Shown: in pieces, positions 16,899-25,208 of the stretch
Numbering within the stretch: the first letter of the stretch is position 1
How the letters are laid out: every line of letters begins with the position of its first letter
The notes under the pieces: model-generated
What the model saw: only the letters and a program-made list of their open reading frames with translations
What the model was told of the DNA's origin: nothing
Databases searched by the model: none
Position numbers and translations under genes: made by a program
NCBI RefSeq assembly: GCF_010894455.1
Contig: NZ_JAAIXY010000013.1
Location: forward strand, 62,001 to 126,000
Length of the DNA stretch: 64,000 bases
Source: Myxococcus eversor
GTDB taxonomy: Bacteria > Myxococcota > Myxococcia > Myxococcales > Myxococcaceae
Direction: 5' to 3'

Positions 16899-18035
16899 AT
16901 GCCGACCCTTCTGGCCCTCCTTCACCTCGTGGGTTGCATGCTGTTCGCGGCGGTCTTCTTCGCTCCCACCGGGGCGCCCACGCTCGTCCACCTCCTCAAG
17001 GGAATCTTGAGGGAATACAGCCTGGTGATGCTGTTGCCGGCGCTCCTCACGGCGCTGGTGTCCGTCTGGAGCGCTCACACGGACGCGTGGAGGTGGCTGC
17101 GCTGGGGGACGGCCGCATCCGCGCTGCTGGTCGGATTCCTCGCGGTGTGGCCCGCCGCCTCCGCGTGGCGGATGGCGAGGGCGGCCGACATTCCGCTCGA
17201 CCTCCGGGAGTATCTCCGTCCCCTCGTCGGAGCCCGACCCCTCCCCAGTCAGACCGTTCGCTTCGCCGTGGTCGCCGGACACGAGTTGCACGCAGACGTC
17301 TTCCTGCCGGGAGCCCCCGCATCGAAGGCCCGCCCGGCCGTGCTCTATCTGCACGGAGGTGGCTGGAGTGGCGGAGGGCGCGCATATGGCCGCGCCTGGG
17401 CCGACTTCTTCTCCTCGCGGGGGTATGTGTTCATCGCCCTCGACTACCGGCTCTTTCCCCCCGCCACGGGTTTGAAGGCGCCGGGGGACGTCAAGTGTGG
17501 CATCCGCTGGGTCAAGGACCACGCGGCCACCTACGGTATCGACCCGGACCGGCTCGTCCTGTTCGGAGAGTCCGCGGGTGGGCACCTCGCGACCCTGGCG
17601 GGGTACTCCGAGGGCGATTCGCGCCTCCCGTCCTCCTGTGCCTCCGGGGACTCGTCCGTGGCGGCCATCATCAGCTTCTACGCGCCTGGCGACCTGGTGG
17701 CCCACGCGGTGGGTGACCAGGTCGCGCTCGAGGGCTTCACGGGAGTGCCGCTGGAAGGCCACCGAGCGCTGTACGAGCTGCTCTCACCCGTCAACCACAT
17801 CGGACCACGCTCTCCCCCCACACTCCTGGTCCATGGGGAGGCGGACAGCGTCGTGCCGCTCGACGCCTCGCGTGCGATGGCGGCTCGACTTGCCCAGGTG
17901 GGCGTGCCCCATGTCCTCTTCACGCTGCCGTACGCGGAGCACGGCTTCGACATCTGGGATGGGGGCTTCGGCCGTCAGCTCGCCCGAGGGCGGGTGGGAC
18001 TGTTCCTCCAGGCGCACGTGCCCGTCGGTGAATGA
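16899..18035 (+). CDS. Alpha/beta hydrolase (HSL/BD-FAE esterase type) with N-terminal membrane segments
   Basis: Start ATG 16899 (MPTLLALLHLVGC); no strong ribosome site. The frame is open upstream but without leader-like sequence. The first ~100 residues hold about three hydrophobic helices. The rest is an alpha/beta hydrolase of the hormone-sensitive-lipase/carboxylesterase type. Its features are the oxyanion motif LHGGGW, the nucleophile elbow GESAGG with Ser225, the acid region HGEADSVVPL and the base region AEHGF. Product 378 aa. Most likely a membrane-tethered esterase with the catalytic domain on one face; substrate unknown. Confidence 0.86.
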   Translation: MPTLLALLHLVGCMLFAAVFFAPTGAPTLVHLLKGILREYSLVMLLPALLTALVSVWSAHTDAWRWLRWGTAASALLVGFLAVWPAASAWRMARAADIPLDLREYLRPLVGARPLPSQTVRFAVVAGHELHADVFLPGAPASKARPAVLYLHGGGWSGGGRAYGRAWADFFSSRGYVFIALDYRLFPPATGLKAPGDVKCGIRWVKDHAATYGIDPDRLVLFGESAGGHLATLAGYSEGDSRLPSSCASGDSSVAAIISFYAPGDLVAHAVGDQVALEGFTGVPLEGHRALYELLSPVNHIGPRSPPTLLVHGEADSVVPLDASRAMAARLAQVGVPHVLFTLPYAEHGFDIWDGGFGRQLARGRVGLFLQAHVPVGE

Positions 18036-18124
18036 AACTCCCGGGCCCCCGTCAGATACAGCACAGGGTGAGCGGGCGGCGAGAGTCGCCCCTCCACTGG
18101 AGACTTCAAACAAGGAGATGTCCC

Positions 18125-18898
18125 ATGTTGGCGGTTCGGAGTGGTTCCGAGGGTGCGGGTGCGCGTGAAATCCGGTCGTCCGCGAAGGGCAGGGGATGGA
18201 TGGCGCTCGCGCTGCTGCTCCTGCCTTTGACGGCCGCGGCGGGGCCGGGGCCGGCCTACCGCCACGATGAGTCGCGCAACCGCCCGGGGCCCAACCGCTG
18301 CCAGAATGACTCGCACTGCGATGGCGCGCGGACGTGCAGCTCCGCGGGCTGGTGCCAGGGCGAGTCGCGCCCCACGCCGCCTCCGCCGCCGCCCGGGCGT
18401 CCGGACCGGGACCACGGCGGAGGGGACTGGGGCCATGGCCGGGGAGAGACGCGTCCCCAGCGCAGCACCTTCATCCGCAGCAAGCTCGCGGGGCTCGTCA
18501 TCGACATCGCGGGCAATGACCGCTCGCCCGGCACGGGGCTCATCGCCCACCGGCCCAAGTCCAACCGCGAGGGCAATGACAACCAGAAGTGGGAGCTGGT
18601 GCCCACGCGGGGCGGCTACCTCATCCGCAGCAAGCTCAACGGGCTCGTGCTCGACGTGGAGGGCGCCAACAAGGCCGCGGGAACCCGCGTTGTCATGTGG
18701 GAGGCTCACGGCGGGCTCAATCAGGTGTGGCAGCTCGTGCCCGGTCGCGTCCGTGGCACCTACTTCATCCAGAGCCAGCTCAGCGGCCTCGTGCTGGATA
18801 TCGAGGGCGGCAAGACGGATGGCTCGGGGCGGCTCATCACCTACCCCATGCATCGCGAGGGCCGGGCGGACAACCAGCTCTGGCAGCTGGACATCTGA
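18125..18898 (+). CDS. Secreted ricin-type beta-trefoil lectin
   Basis: ATG 18125 with AAGGAGA 8 bases upstream. The 257-residue product has a long N-terminal signal region (GWMALALLLLPLTAAA). A short Cys-containing segment with CQNDSHC and CSSAGWC follows, then a Pro/Gly/His linker and a ricin-type trefoil made of three repeats: FIRSKLAGLVIDIAG, LIRSKLNGLVLDVEG and FIQSQLSGLVLDIEG. No catalytic domain is present, so it is a stand-alone secreted carbohydrate-binding protein. A clear terminator follows. Confidence 0.86.
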   Translation: MLAVRSGSEGAGAREIRSSAKGRGWMALALLLLPLTAAAGPGPAYRHDESRNRPGPNRCQNDSHCDGARTCSSAGWCQGESRPTPPPPPPGRPDRDHGGGDWGHGRGETRPQRSTFIRSKLAGLVIDIAGNDRSPGTGLIAHRPKSNREGNDNQKWELVPTRGGYLIRSKLNGLVLDVEGANKAAGTRVVMWEAHGGLNQVWQLVPGRVRGTYFIQSQLSGLVLDIEGGKTDGSGRLITYPMHREGRADNQLWQLDI

Positions 18899-18931
18899 CC
18901 CCCGGGGCTCATGAGACGGTAGGGGATGTGT

Positions 18932-18959
18932 GGCGGCACCGCTGGAACCGGGTGCCGCC
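18932..18959. terminator. Hairpin after the lectin gene
   Basis: GGCGGCACC and GGTGCCGCC form a perfect 9-bp stem with a 10-nt loop, 34 bases after the lectin stop. No long T-tract. The rest of the gap up to 19175 shows no convincing gene. Confidence 0.65.
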
Positions 18960-19175
18960 TTCGGCTGTGTTTGAACGGCTCCTTGACGCGCGGACCAACG
19001 GCATCGGGGTGTCTCGCATCGTCAATGCAAGCGTGCATCGCGATGACACCGTCGGGAGCGGGCGCGGCCACCCGGTCTCCGTCGAGAGCCTCACGCGCTC
19101 GGTGCGAACCCCGCGCGGTGTCCGTCTCGACGGACCACCCCCAGGCATTTGAGGGTGGGGGAGGCTTGGGCCCCG

Positions 19176-20129
19176 TCAGCCATGCGTGCCGTGGAGGCTT
19201 GGTGCTGGACGCACGGACCGGAACAGCCGGATGCCGAAGTGAAGCAGCACGAAGACGATGATGAGGACCATCAGGAACCTGGCTGTCTGGTCGCTGGCGT
19301 CCGTGCGGAGGATGGGTCCCCCCAGGACGGTCCATGTCATCACCGCGCAAGTGGCCAGGCTCAGCCCCACCTCCATGCGCCGCATGCCCGCCGACCAGCG
19401 CCCGCTCAGGATGACGGCGAACTGCATGGGAACATTGAGCAGGAGGAGCCCGAGCAGCAGCCAGGTGGCCGGGCGCTGACGGAATTCGTCGGTGTAGGTG
19501 AGCGCCTCGTAGGCCGCCGGGGCTGCCCGGCCACCGAAGAAGACATCCAGCACCCGACTCGGCTCGAGGAGCACGAACACGCCACACAGGATGCCGACGA
19601 TGCTCAGGGCCATCGCCGCGCGGCCTCCCTGGATTCTATCGCCCGCACGAGGCTCCCACTTCGAGGTGAGCGGCCACCGGCGGCGAGTCCAGGCGTCGAG
19701 ACCGAACCCCACGACCAACATGCCTGGCCACCACAGCGAAGCCACCACCGTGTGCACCCACCATTGGCCGAGCGCCTGGAGCACACCTTGTCCCGACTGG
19801 ATGGGCTGCCATAGCCGCGTCAGCAGGCCGGTGGACCAGATGACGGCCAGTCCGATGACAGTCGCCCGCAGGAAGCGGCTCCCGTCGGCGGGGTCGATGA
19901 TGGTCAGCGCGGGGCGGTAGCGCGCCGCCACCGCCTCTGGCCGACCGAAGGCACGGAGCAACTCCGTGGCCATGGCCGCATCGGCGTCGCGTCCATCCGC
20001 GGCGGCCCGGGCCTGAAGCTCCTCGGTGAGCAATTCACGCAGTTCGAACGCCACATCGTCGCGTTGCTTGTGTGGCAACCGCACGGCGACATCGGTGATG
20101 TAGGACTCGAGCACGTCATTCGCGTTCAT
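19176..20129 (-). CDS. HAAS-type membrane protein, partner of PadR regulator
   Basis: ATG at 20129 overlaps the stop of the upstream PadR gene by 4 bases (ATGA), so the two are translationally coupled. The 317-residue product starts with a ~75-residue helical soluble domain (MNANDVLESYITDVAVRLP ... FGRPEAVAARYRP), typical of HAAS-type membrane proteins encoded beside PadR genes. About six membrane helices follow, including LRATVIGLAVIWSTGLL, WWPGMLVVGFGL, ALSIVGILCGVFVLL and FLMVLIIVFVLLHFGIRL. In other bacteria such pairs often control envelope functions. The specific role here is unknown. Confidence 0.8.
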   Translation of the reverse strand: MNANDVLESYITDVAVRLPHKQRDDVAFELRELLTEELQARAAADGRDADAAMATELLRAFGRPEAVAARYRPALTIIDPADGSRFLRATVIGLAVIWSTGLLTRLWQPIQSGQGVLQALGQWWVHTVVASLWWPGMLVVGFGLDAWTRRRWPLTSKWEPRAGDRIQGGRAAMALSIVGILCGVFVLLEPSRVLDVFFGGRAAPAAYEALTYTDEFRQRPATWLLLGLLLLNVPMQFAVILSGRWSAGMRRMEVGLSLATCAVMTWTVLGGPILRTDASDQTARFLMVLIIVFVLLHFGIRLFRSVRPAPSLHGTHG

Positions 20130-20467
20130 TGAGGGTCCTCCTTCAGGAGCCGGTCCATTGCGTCATTCATCCCCTGCCAGGCGTCGGTGAGGTTCTGGAG
20201 CAGCTTCCGGCCGTCCGCGTTCAGCGCGTAGTAGCGCCGGGGGGGACCGTCTTCGAGCCTCCACTCGCTCCGCAAGAAGCCTTGCGTCTCCAGGCGGCGC
20301 AGCAACGGGTACAGGGTGCCCTCTTCAATCGGCATTCCCTTCTCCGCCAAGGCCTGTCTCAGCTCGTACCCGTAGCGAGGCCCACGCAGCTGCGAGAGGG
20401 TGGCCAACACCACCACCCCTCGGCGCAGCTCGAGCTCCAGTTTGTGGAACGGTTCCGCCTGACCCAT
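20126..20467 (-). CDS. PadR-family transcriptional regulator
   Basis: Start ATG 20467 (MGQAEPFHKLELELRR); the frame extends upstream, but that part crosses the palindromic operator region. The 113-residue product is a classic PadR winged helix: RRGVVVLATLSQL, GYELRQAL, the EGTLYPLLRRLETQG recognition region, then PPRRYYALNADGRKLL in the wing and a short C-terminal helix. PadR proteins usually repress their own promoter and respond to a small ligand. The palindrome just upstream of the start fits autorepression. Forms an operon with the HAAS-type membrane protein gene. Confidence 0.92.
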   Translation of the reverse strand: MGQAEPFHKLELELRRGVVVLATLSQLRGPRYGYELRQALAEKGMPIEEGTLYPLLRRLETQGFLRSEWRLEDGPPRRYYALNADGRKLLQNLTDAWQGMNDAMDRLLKEDPQ

Positions 20468-20473
20468 GCGGAG

Positions 20474-20498
20474 CACAGTACTGTGTCGCGCACAGTAC
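20474..20498. promoter_or_regulatory. Candidate PadR operator
   Basis: CACAGTACTGTG (20474-20485) is a perfect 12-bp palindrome. Its right half pairs with a second CACAGTAC (20491-20498), giving GTACTGTG-tcgcg-CACAGTAC. The site lies 6 to 31 bases upstream of the padR start, as expected for autorepression. Binding is inferred. Confidence 0.6.
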
Positions 20499-20542
20499 CG
20501 CAAGAGCCCCATCCCAGGGAGGCGGCGGAGGACCTCCAACGG

Positions 20543-22231
20543 CTAACGGCGGCGATACCAGCCGCTCTCGCAGGCGTTGGCGCGGGTGGCGAAGACTTCG
20601 CGGTTTCCACCCGCGCTCCACTTCGTCTGGAACGCCAGGCAGCGCGCCTCCGGGTAGGCCGCGCAGGTCGTCGGGAAGAAGCAGTCCATGATGTCCCGGA
20701 GGTGGTTCTCCATCGCGGTGCTGAAGCCCTGGGCCGCCGCGGTCGAGCGTCCCTTCGCGCCCATGATGTCGCCCCCGGGCTGCGCCGCGTTGACCACGAT
20801 GACGCCGCCATTCGTCTTGCCGATGTAGCAGCCGGTGTTCCCGGTGCAGGACTGGCCGATGTTGTAGTTCGTCACCGTCACCGGGGCGCAGGCCCTCCCG
20901 CCGAACCAGGCGAGGCCTGGGTTGCTCAAGCCGCTCAAGGTCAGGCAGCGAGGGCTGCTGCCTGGGGCCTCGCGGGCCCGGCAGGTCGTCGCATCGTAGG
21001 TCCAGCAGGCGGCGTTCGGGTCCGCCGCCATCTGGGTGATGAGCTGGTTCACTGTCAGCGAGGAGCCACACCAGGAGGAACAGCCGATGGAGTCCATGTT
21101 CGGAGAGAAGGTCGTCTGCACCATCGCCCCGGTGTCTCCCGCGAGGATGTACTCCTCGGTGAGCTGGCCGATGCCATGGCCCAGCAGCTCGTGCTGGAGG
21201 ATGCCGCGCGAGAAGTCGTGCTGCCACGGCGCGCCCCCGGAGGGCCTGGGCAGGTCGCCGCTGTAGGCGGTTGCTCCATACTCCCCATAGGAGCCTGTCT
21301 TGACGGTCACCTGCGCGTCGATGTTCGCGCAGTACAAGAAGCCCTTCGCCGCGCGAGGGTCCGTCGCCGGATTCTCCACCGCGACGTAGAAGTTCATCTG
21401 TCCGTAGTAGGAGTTGAAGGGCACCGTCTGGGACAGCGGCGCCGTCTGGCGCCCGCCAGAAATGGGCGGGCCGCTGGCCTCCTCGAGGACGCGGCGCACG
21501 TTCTCCTTGAGCGACAGCAGCGCCGGGTCGGAGTTGTAGTCACTCCAGAACGAGCCGGTGGCACCCGCCGTTCCCGTCTCCTGGACGATGACATTGAACT
21601 GGTTGCGCGCTCCGTGGGTCTGCTTCTCCGTGCCCAGCACCTGGCAGCGGCCGGGGCAGAGGACGTTGGTGGTGGCCGTCGGGTACCAGGACTTCGCCTC
21701 CTCGACGGTGCCGTTCAGCATGAACATCACGTCGTCCTTCTTCCCGGGAAAGCCCAGCGCCTGCACCGAGCCCGGCGCGAACAGCCGGCCATGCTCGTAG
21801 CGGGCGTTGTTCACGACGAGCTGCGCGCTGCCGTCCCAGCCGCCGTAACGCGTGGACAGCTCCAGGTAGTAGTAGCTGCCGTGCGTCAGATTCACTCCCA
21901 GGGGGAAGTTGAACCAGTTGCGCTGGTTGGGGCCGAGCGTGAGGCCAAGCGGGTACTGCTGCGTGAAGACCTCGTTGAGACAGCCATCGAGGATGCGCAC
22001 GCGAAGCCAGTCATCCTGCTTGGAGGCATACACCGCGCCCGAGAACAGCAGCGACACGTCCGTCGCGCGGTCCACATGGTTCATGAAGAGCTGGAGGACG
22101 GGCCGGTCCGGAGTGATGCCGGCGAAGGTCCGGGAGTTGTCGCTGCTGGAGTTGAGGTTCAACCGGCTGACCGGCGCCGCGAGGACCAGGCACGGCAGCG
22201 CCAGGAGCGCGAAGGCGAGGAGACGACGCAT
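20543..22231 (-). CDS. Secreted M64-like metalloprotease (IgA-peptidase type)
   Basis: ATG 22231 with GGAG 6 bases upstream; signal peptide MRRLLAFALLALPCLVLA. The 562-residue product has an N-terminal beta-rich domain and a protease domain with QHELLGHGIGQLTEEY at 346-361. This matches the M64 pattern of a His-Glu-His zinc site followed by a (D/E)EY. Oddly, three residues separate Glu348 from His352 (HELLGH), where the usual HExxH has two. The C-terminal third has many Cys residues, probably disulfide bonded. It is expected to be an extracellular zinc protease. The nearest downstream gene on the same strand is padR, 75 bases away. Confidence 0.78.
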   Translation of the reverse strand: MRRLLAFALLALPCLVLAAPVSRLNLNSSSDNSRTFAGITPDRPVLQLFMNHVDRATDVSLLFSGAVYASKQDDWLRVRILDGCLNEVFTQQYPLGLTLGPNQRNWFNFPLGVNLTHGSYYYLELSTRYGGWDGSAQLVVNNARYEHGRLFAPGSVQALGFPGKKDDVMFMLNGTVEEAKSWYPTATTNVLCPGRCQVLGTEKQTHGARNQFNVIVQETGTAGATGSFWSDYNSDPALLSLKENVRRVLEEASGPPISGGRQTAPLSQTVPFNSYYGQMNFYVAVENPATDPRAAKGFLYCANIDAQVTVKTGSYGEYGATAYSGDLPRPSGGAPWQHDFSRGILQHELLGHGIGQLTEEYILAGDTGAMVQTTFSPNMDSIGCSSWCGSSLTVNQLITQMAADPNAACWTYDATTCRAREAPGSSPRCLTLSGLSNPGLAWFGGRACAPVTVTNYNIGQSCTGNTGCYIGKTNGGVIVVNAAQPGGDIMGAKGRSTAAAQGFSTAMENHLRDIMDCFFPTTCAAYPEARCLAFQTKWSAGGNREVFATRANACESGWYRRR

Positions 22232-22352
22232 GGAGGACTCCGTCTTGTCGAGAGGGACTCATGGCTAGACGGTGGCCCTGTGTTTCCTTCGCTCTCGCGT
22301 CTGACGCTCAATGCCGAGTCCGGCGTGACTCCAGAGTGGCTCCCGTGCCCGA

Positions 22353-22380
22353 GTCGCCTCGCTCATGTGGGCGAGGCGAC
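22353..22380. terminator. Hairpin in the gap between minus-strand genes
   Basis: GTCGCCTCGC and GCGAGGCGAC form a perfect 10-bp stem with an 8-nt loop. It lies in the 346-base gap (22232-22577), about 200 bases past the DUF1552-type gene stop and 120 bases before the metalloprotease start. It probably ends the upstream operon. No gene is seen elsewhere in the gap. Confidence 0.55.
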
Positions 22381-22577
22381 CCAGGGGCTCGTGTCAGGCG
22401 TCCGTCAGAATCACTGGCCGCGGACGCGCTCTCCCTCGGGGCCCGCGTTGTAACGCTTGTTGGGGTTCGTATTGGATTAGCAAGACAGAGATGATGTGAG
22501 GGGTATCGCCAGGCAGACAGCTTACGAGTGACTGCTCGATGTCCGCTGGCGTCGCCTCTTCGCCCTGCTCACCGCCG

Positions 22578-24155
22578 CTACCCCTTCCGGAGTCCCACCA
22601 CCTCGCCATAGCCACCAGGGATGAAGAACTCGTGCGCCTCCATCCCCATGATGCGCAGCGCGGTGGTGACGACGTCCGCGGACCGGGGGACGCGCTTCTG
22701 CGTCTGTCCCGTCTCCTCGATGATGTCCACCGGGACCCCGAGCCCGCGCGTCGTATACGTGCCCACCTGTCGATTCGCCGCCACGTTTCCGCCCGCGAAG
22801 GCGACCGAGGTGAAGGGGTGATGGTCATCCGGCAGGTTGTAGCTGCCATCCCCCGAGCGTGAGGCCCAGCTCCGGCCGAACTCGCTCATCACCAGCACCA
22901 GGGTGTCATCGAGCAGCGTCTTGCCCGGCTTGCCCGGAGCGGGCGTGGCCTTCATCTCGCCCAGGAAGCGCGCGACGCAATCCATCAGCCCCCGGCCATG
23001 CGCGCAGCTGAAGGCATGCCCCGAGCCGCTGTGCGTGTCGAAGTCCATGCGCAGCGAGACATGCACCGACGTGCACAGGTCCGACTTGAGCAGGCGCAGC
23101 GCCATGTCCATGCGCGGGTCCAACCCGACGAGGTGGAAGTTCGCGTTGCCGAACGTGTAGGTGAACGACTCGTTCAAGTAGCTCGACAGGTACGCGGGCC
23201 GGTTCGTCTTCAGCGTGTCGATGCCCTTGGTGCCCTCCAGCAGGGACACCACATCCGTCGCCAGCACGCGGGAGACGGATGACAGCGAGCCATGCAGGCC
23301 CTCCAGGTAGTTGTCCACCTTCGCCGTCGAGCGGCCCAGGAGCGGCTGCGCGCGCCCCAGGGAGTAGCGCTCCACCGTGGTCGTCTTCAGCGCGGCCCCC
23401 GTGGGCCTGCCTCTCGCATCCAGCTCCGCGCCCTCGGTGCGCGCATCCAGCCCCGTCCACCAGGCGTTGTCCGCGGGCTTCCCGGAGAGCATCGGCTTGA
23501 GCGCGTCGATGGACGGCACGCCCACCGGAGAGGCGTGCGAGGGCAACCCCATGCCGGACGGCACCCCCCGTTCTCCAGAGACGACCACGAACGGCAGGGG
23601 CCGGGTCTCCCGGTGCCGCGCGTACAGGTGGTTCGCGATGACCGAGTGCATCGCGGGCGCCCGGTAGTCCGCGCCCGCGACGCCGCACATCGCGGAGATG
23701 AACGCGCTGGCGTGGTCATTGGTGCCCTGGTCGATGCCATGCAGCACGCTCAACTGCTCATGCAGCGCGAAGTGCTGGTAGCCATACATGAGCGGGCTGA
23801 AGGAGCCGCGCGCCGCCGGGTCCTGAGGATTCCAGGACTGCCACGTCCGCAGCGGCTTGTACGGGCCGTTGGCGGGCGCCAGGTTCACCACCTTGCTCGC
23901 CTCGAAGAAGACGGGCTCGCTGATGAAGCCCGAGGGCCCCGGGACGCAGAGCGGAATCTCCGAGTCCTCCATCGGCGTGAAGCAGTACGCCGGACGGAAG
24001 CCGCCCGGGACATAGAGCACCACGAGCCGGGAGGGGACGTCCGCGTCCGCGGCCTGGGCGACTCCAGAACCGAGGAGCCCCGCGCGTTCGAGGAGGGCGA
24101 GCTGGCTGGCTCCGAGGGCCCACTTGAGCAACGTGCGTCGAGAAGTAGTCGGCAT
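22578..24155 (-). CDS. DUF1552/DUF1501-type exported protein with Tat signal
   Basis: ATG 24155; ends at TAG 22578. The N-terminus carries a twin-arginine motif (SRRTLLKWAL, Arg6-Arg7) followed by a hydrophobic stretch to about residue 35, so export in folded form by Tat is likely. The 525-residue product then matches the DUF1552/DUF1501 type: RLVVLYVPGGFRP early, TFGNANFHLVG, DTHSGSGHAFSC, and near the end LVMSEFGRSW and DHHPFTSVAFAGG. These proteins resemble sulfatase/phosphatase folds but have no proven reaction. In myxobacteria and planctomycetes they are encoded next to DUF1588/1592-type proteins, as here. Last gene of a three-gene operon, 12 bases after the preceding stop. Confidence 0.83.
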   Translation of the reverse strand: MPTTSRRTLLKWALGASQLALLERAGLLGSGVAQAADADVPSRLVVLYVPGGFRPAYCFTPMEDSEIPLCVPGPSGFISEPVFFEASKVVNLAPANGPYKPLRTWQSWNPQDPAARGSFSPLMYGYQHFALHEQLSVLHGIDQGTNDHASAFISAMCGVAGADYRAPAMHSVIANHLYARHRETRPLPFVVVSGERGVPSGMGLPSHASPVGVPSIDALKPMLSGKPADNAWWTGLDARTEGAELDARGRPTGAALKTTTVERYSLGRAQPLLGRSTAKVDNYLEGLHGSLSSVSRVLATDVVSLLEGTKGIDTLKTNRPAYLSSYLNESFTYTFGNANFHLVGLDPRMDMALRLLKSDLCTSVHVSLRMDFDTHSGSGHAFSCAHGRGLMDCVARFLGEMKATPAPGKPGKTLLDDTLVLVMSEFGRSWASRSGDGSYNLPDDHHPFTSVAFAGGNVAANRQVGTYTTRGLGVPVDIIEETGQTQKRVPRSADVVTTALRIMGMEAHEFFIPGGYGEVVGLRKG

Positions 24156-24167
24156 GGGGTCCTCGGC

Positions 24168-25208
24168 TCAGTAGGTGATCCACAGCGGGTGACGGATGAG
24201 CGCCGCGCAGGTGCCCACCCAGGCCAGGCGCGTGCTCTGCGCCTCGAGCGGGAGGTAGACCTGCTCGTACAGCTCCTTCAGCTCCGCGTCCGCGGGAGGC
24301 TGTCCCAGCATGCGCAGGTAGAGGTTGCGCAGGTTCTTCTGCACGGCGTCCGGGCTCTTGGTGGAGGTGTCCGCGAGCGTTGCGAAGCGCAGCACCGCCT
24401 TGTTGTTGGGCTTGTCCACCGCGCGCCCGCACCAGGCCTGGGACATCTGGACCAGCGCCTGCCCGGCGGAGGGGCCGAAGCTCGGGTCCTTCTTGCGGTA
24501 CTCCAGGGAGTTGCCGCCGCCGAGCGCCTCGAAGCGCTCGACGGAGCGCGGGTCGGAGACGTACTGCCCCGAGATGCCGGGAGCCCAGTCACCGGGCCAC
24601 ACGAAGAACTTGTTCCAGTTCACCACGTACGCCTGGTCGCGCCAGTGGGGGTCGCTCGTGCTGACGAAGTCCTCGAGCGCAAGCCCCAACTGGTCCATCA
24701 GGCTCACCACCATCTCGTCGGCGGCCAGCCGGCGGACCTTGAACTCCACGGGTGACGGCGTATCCAACTGCACGGGCGGCGCCTTCAGGTCGCGAATCCA
24801 CGCCTCCACCTGGGCGATGGTCATCGTGACGCGGCCGCTGGCGACGAGCTGCTCGTAGGGCTGGCCCGGCGGCATCTGGGCGTAGCTGCCGGGAGCCACG
24901 CCCTTGAGCATCTTGATGAGGAGGCTGCCCTCCGGGTCCCCACGCTTCACGAACCGCTCGTCGTAGACGAGCCCGCTCTCGAACGCGGCGAGCGAGGCGA
25001 AGAAGGGCTTGTTGCCGTTGACGTGGCAGCCCTCGCAGGCGGGCGCGAGCGCGAGGCGGACCGCGTCGTTGTCGCTCGCCGCGGCGCAGCTGTCACCCGC
25101 GTCCGGCTTGTCATCGCCGCCCTGCGAGACATCTCCGAAACAAGCCCCCAGGTTGAGTGAGAGCGCGACGAGCGCGACGGCTCCCAGGAACGAACTCAGC
25201 GTGCGCAT
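24168..25208 (-). CDS. Cytochrome-c-like lipoprotein
   Basis: ATG 25208 shares its A with the upstream gene's TGA (TGATG); a GGAGGGG site lies just upstream. The signal peptide ends in lipobox LGAC. The mature protein contains CEGCH about 30 residues in, a class I heme-c type motif followed by a Met-rich segment (AQMPPGQPYEQLV). The C-terminal two thirds resembles the helical domains of DUF1588/1592-type partners, with no catalytic motif. It belongs to an operon whose other members also suggest an envelope redox or polymer-processing complex. That role is inferred. Confidence 0.78.
   Translation of the reverse strand: MRTLSSFLGAVALVALSLNLGACFGDVSQGGDDKPDAGDSCAAASDNDAVRLALAPACEGCHVNGNKPFFASLAAFESGLVYDERFVKRGDPEGSLLIKMLKGVAPGSYAQMPPGQPYEQLVASGRVTMTIAQVEAWIRDLKAPPVQLDTPSPVEFKVRRLAADEMVVSLMDQLGLALEDFVSTSDPHWRDQAYVVNWNKFFVWPGDWAPGISGQYVSDPRSVERFEALGGGNSLEYRKKDPSFGPSAGQALVQMSQAWCGRAVDKPNNKAVLRFATLADTSTKSPDAVQKNLRNLYLRMLGQPPADAELKELYEQVYLPLEAQSTRLAWVGTCAALIRHPLWITY

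Noticed and set aside
18899-19175. Possible gene or transposon remnant after the lectin gene
   Set aside because: Several frames are open and mildly coding-like, but none has a start, ribosome site or recognisable motif.
20129-22453. 774-codon plus-strand open frame opposite the padR and M64-like genes
   Set aside because: High-GC third-position bias keeps the opposite strand open. The translated product is Arg/Gly/Val-rich without motifs and has no ribosome site.
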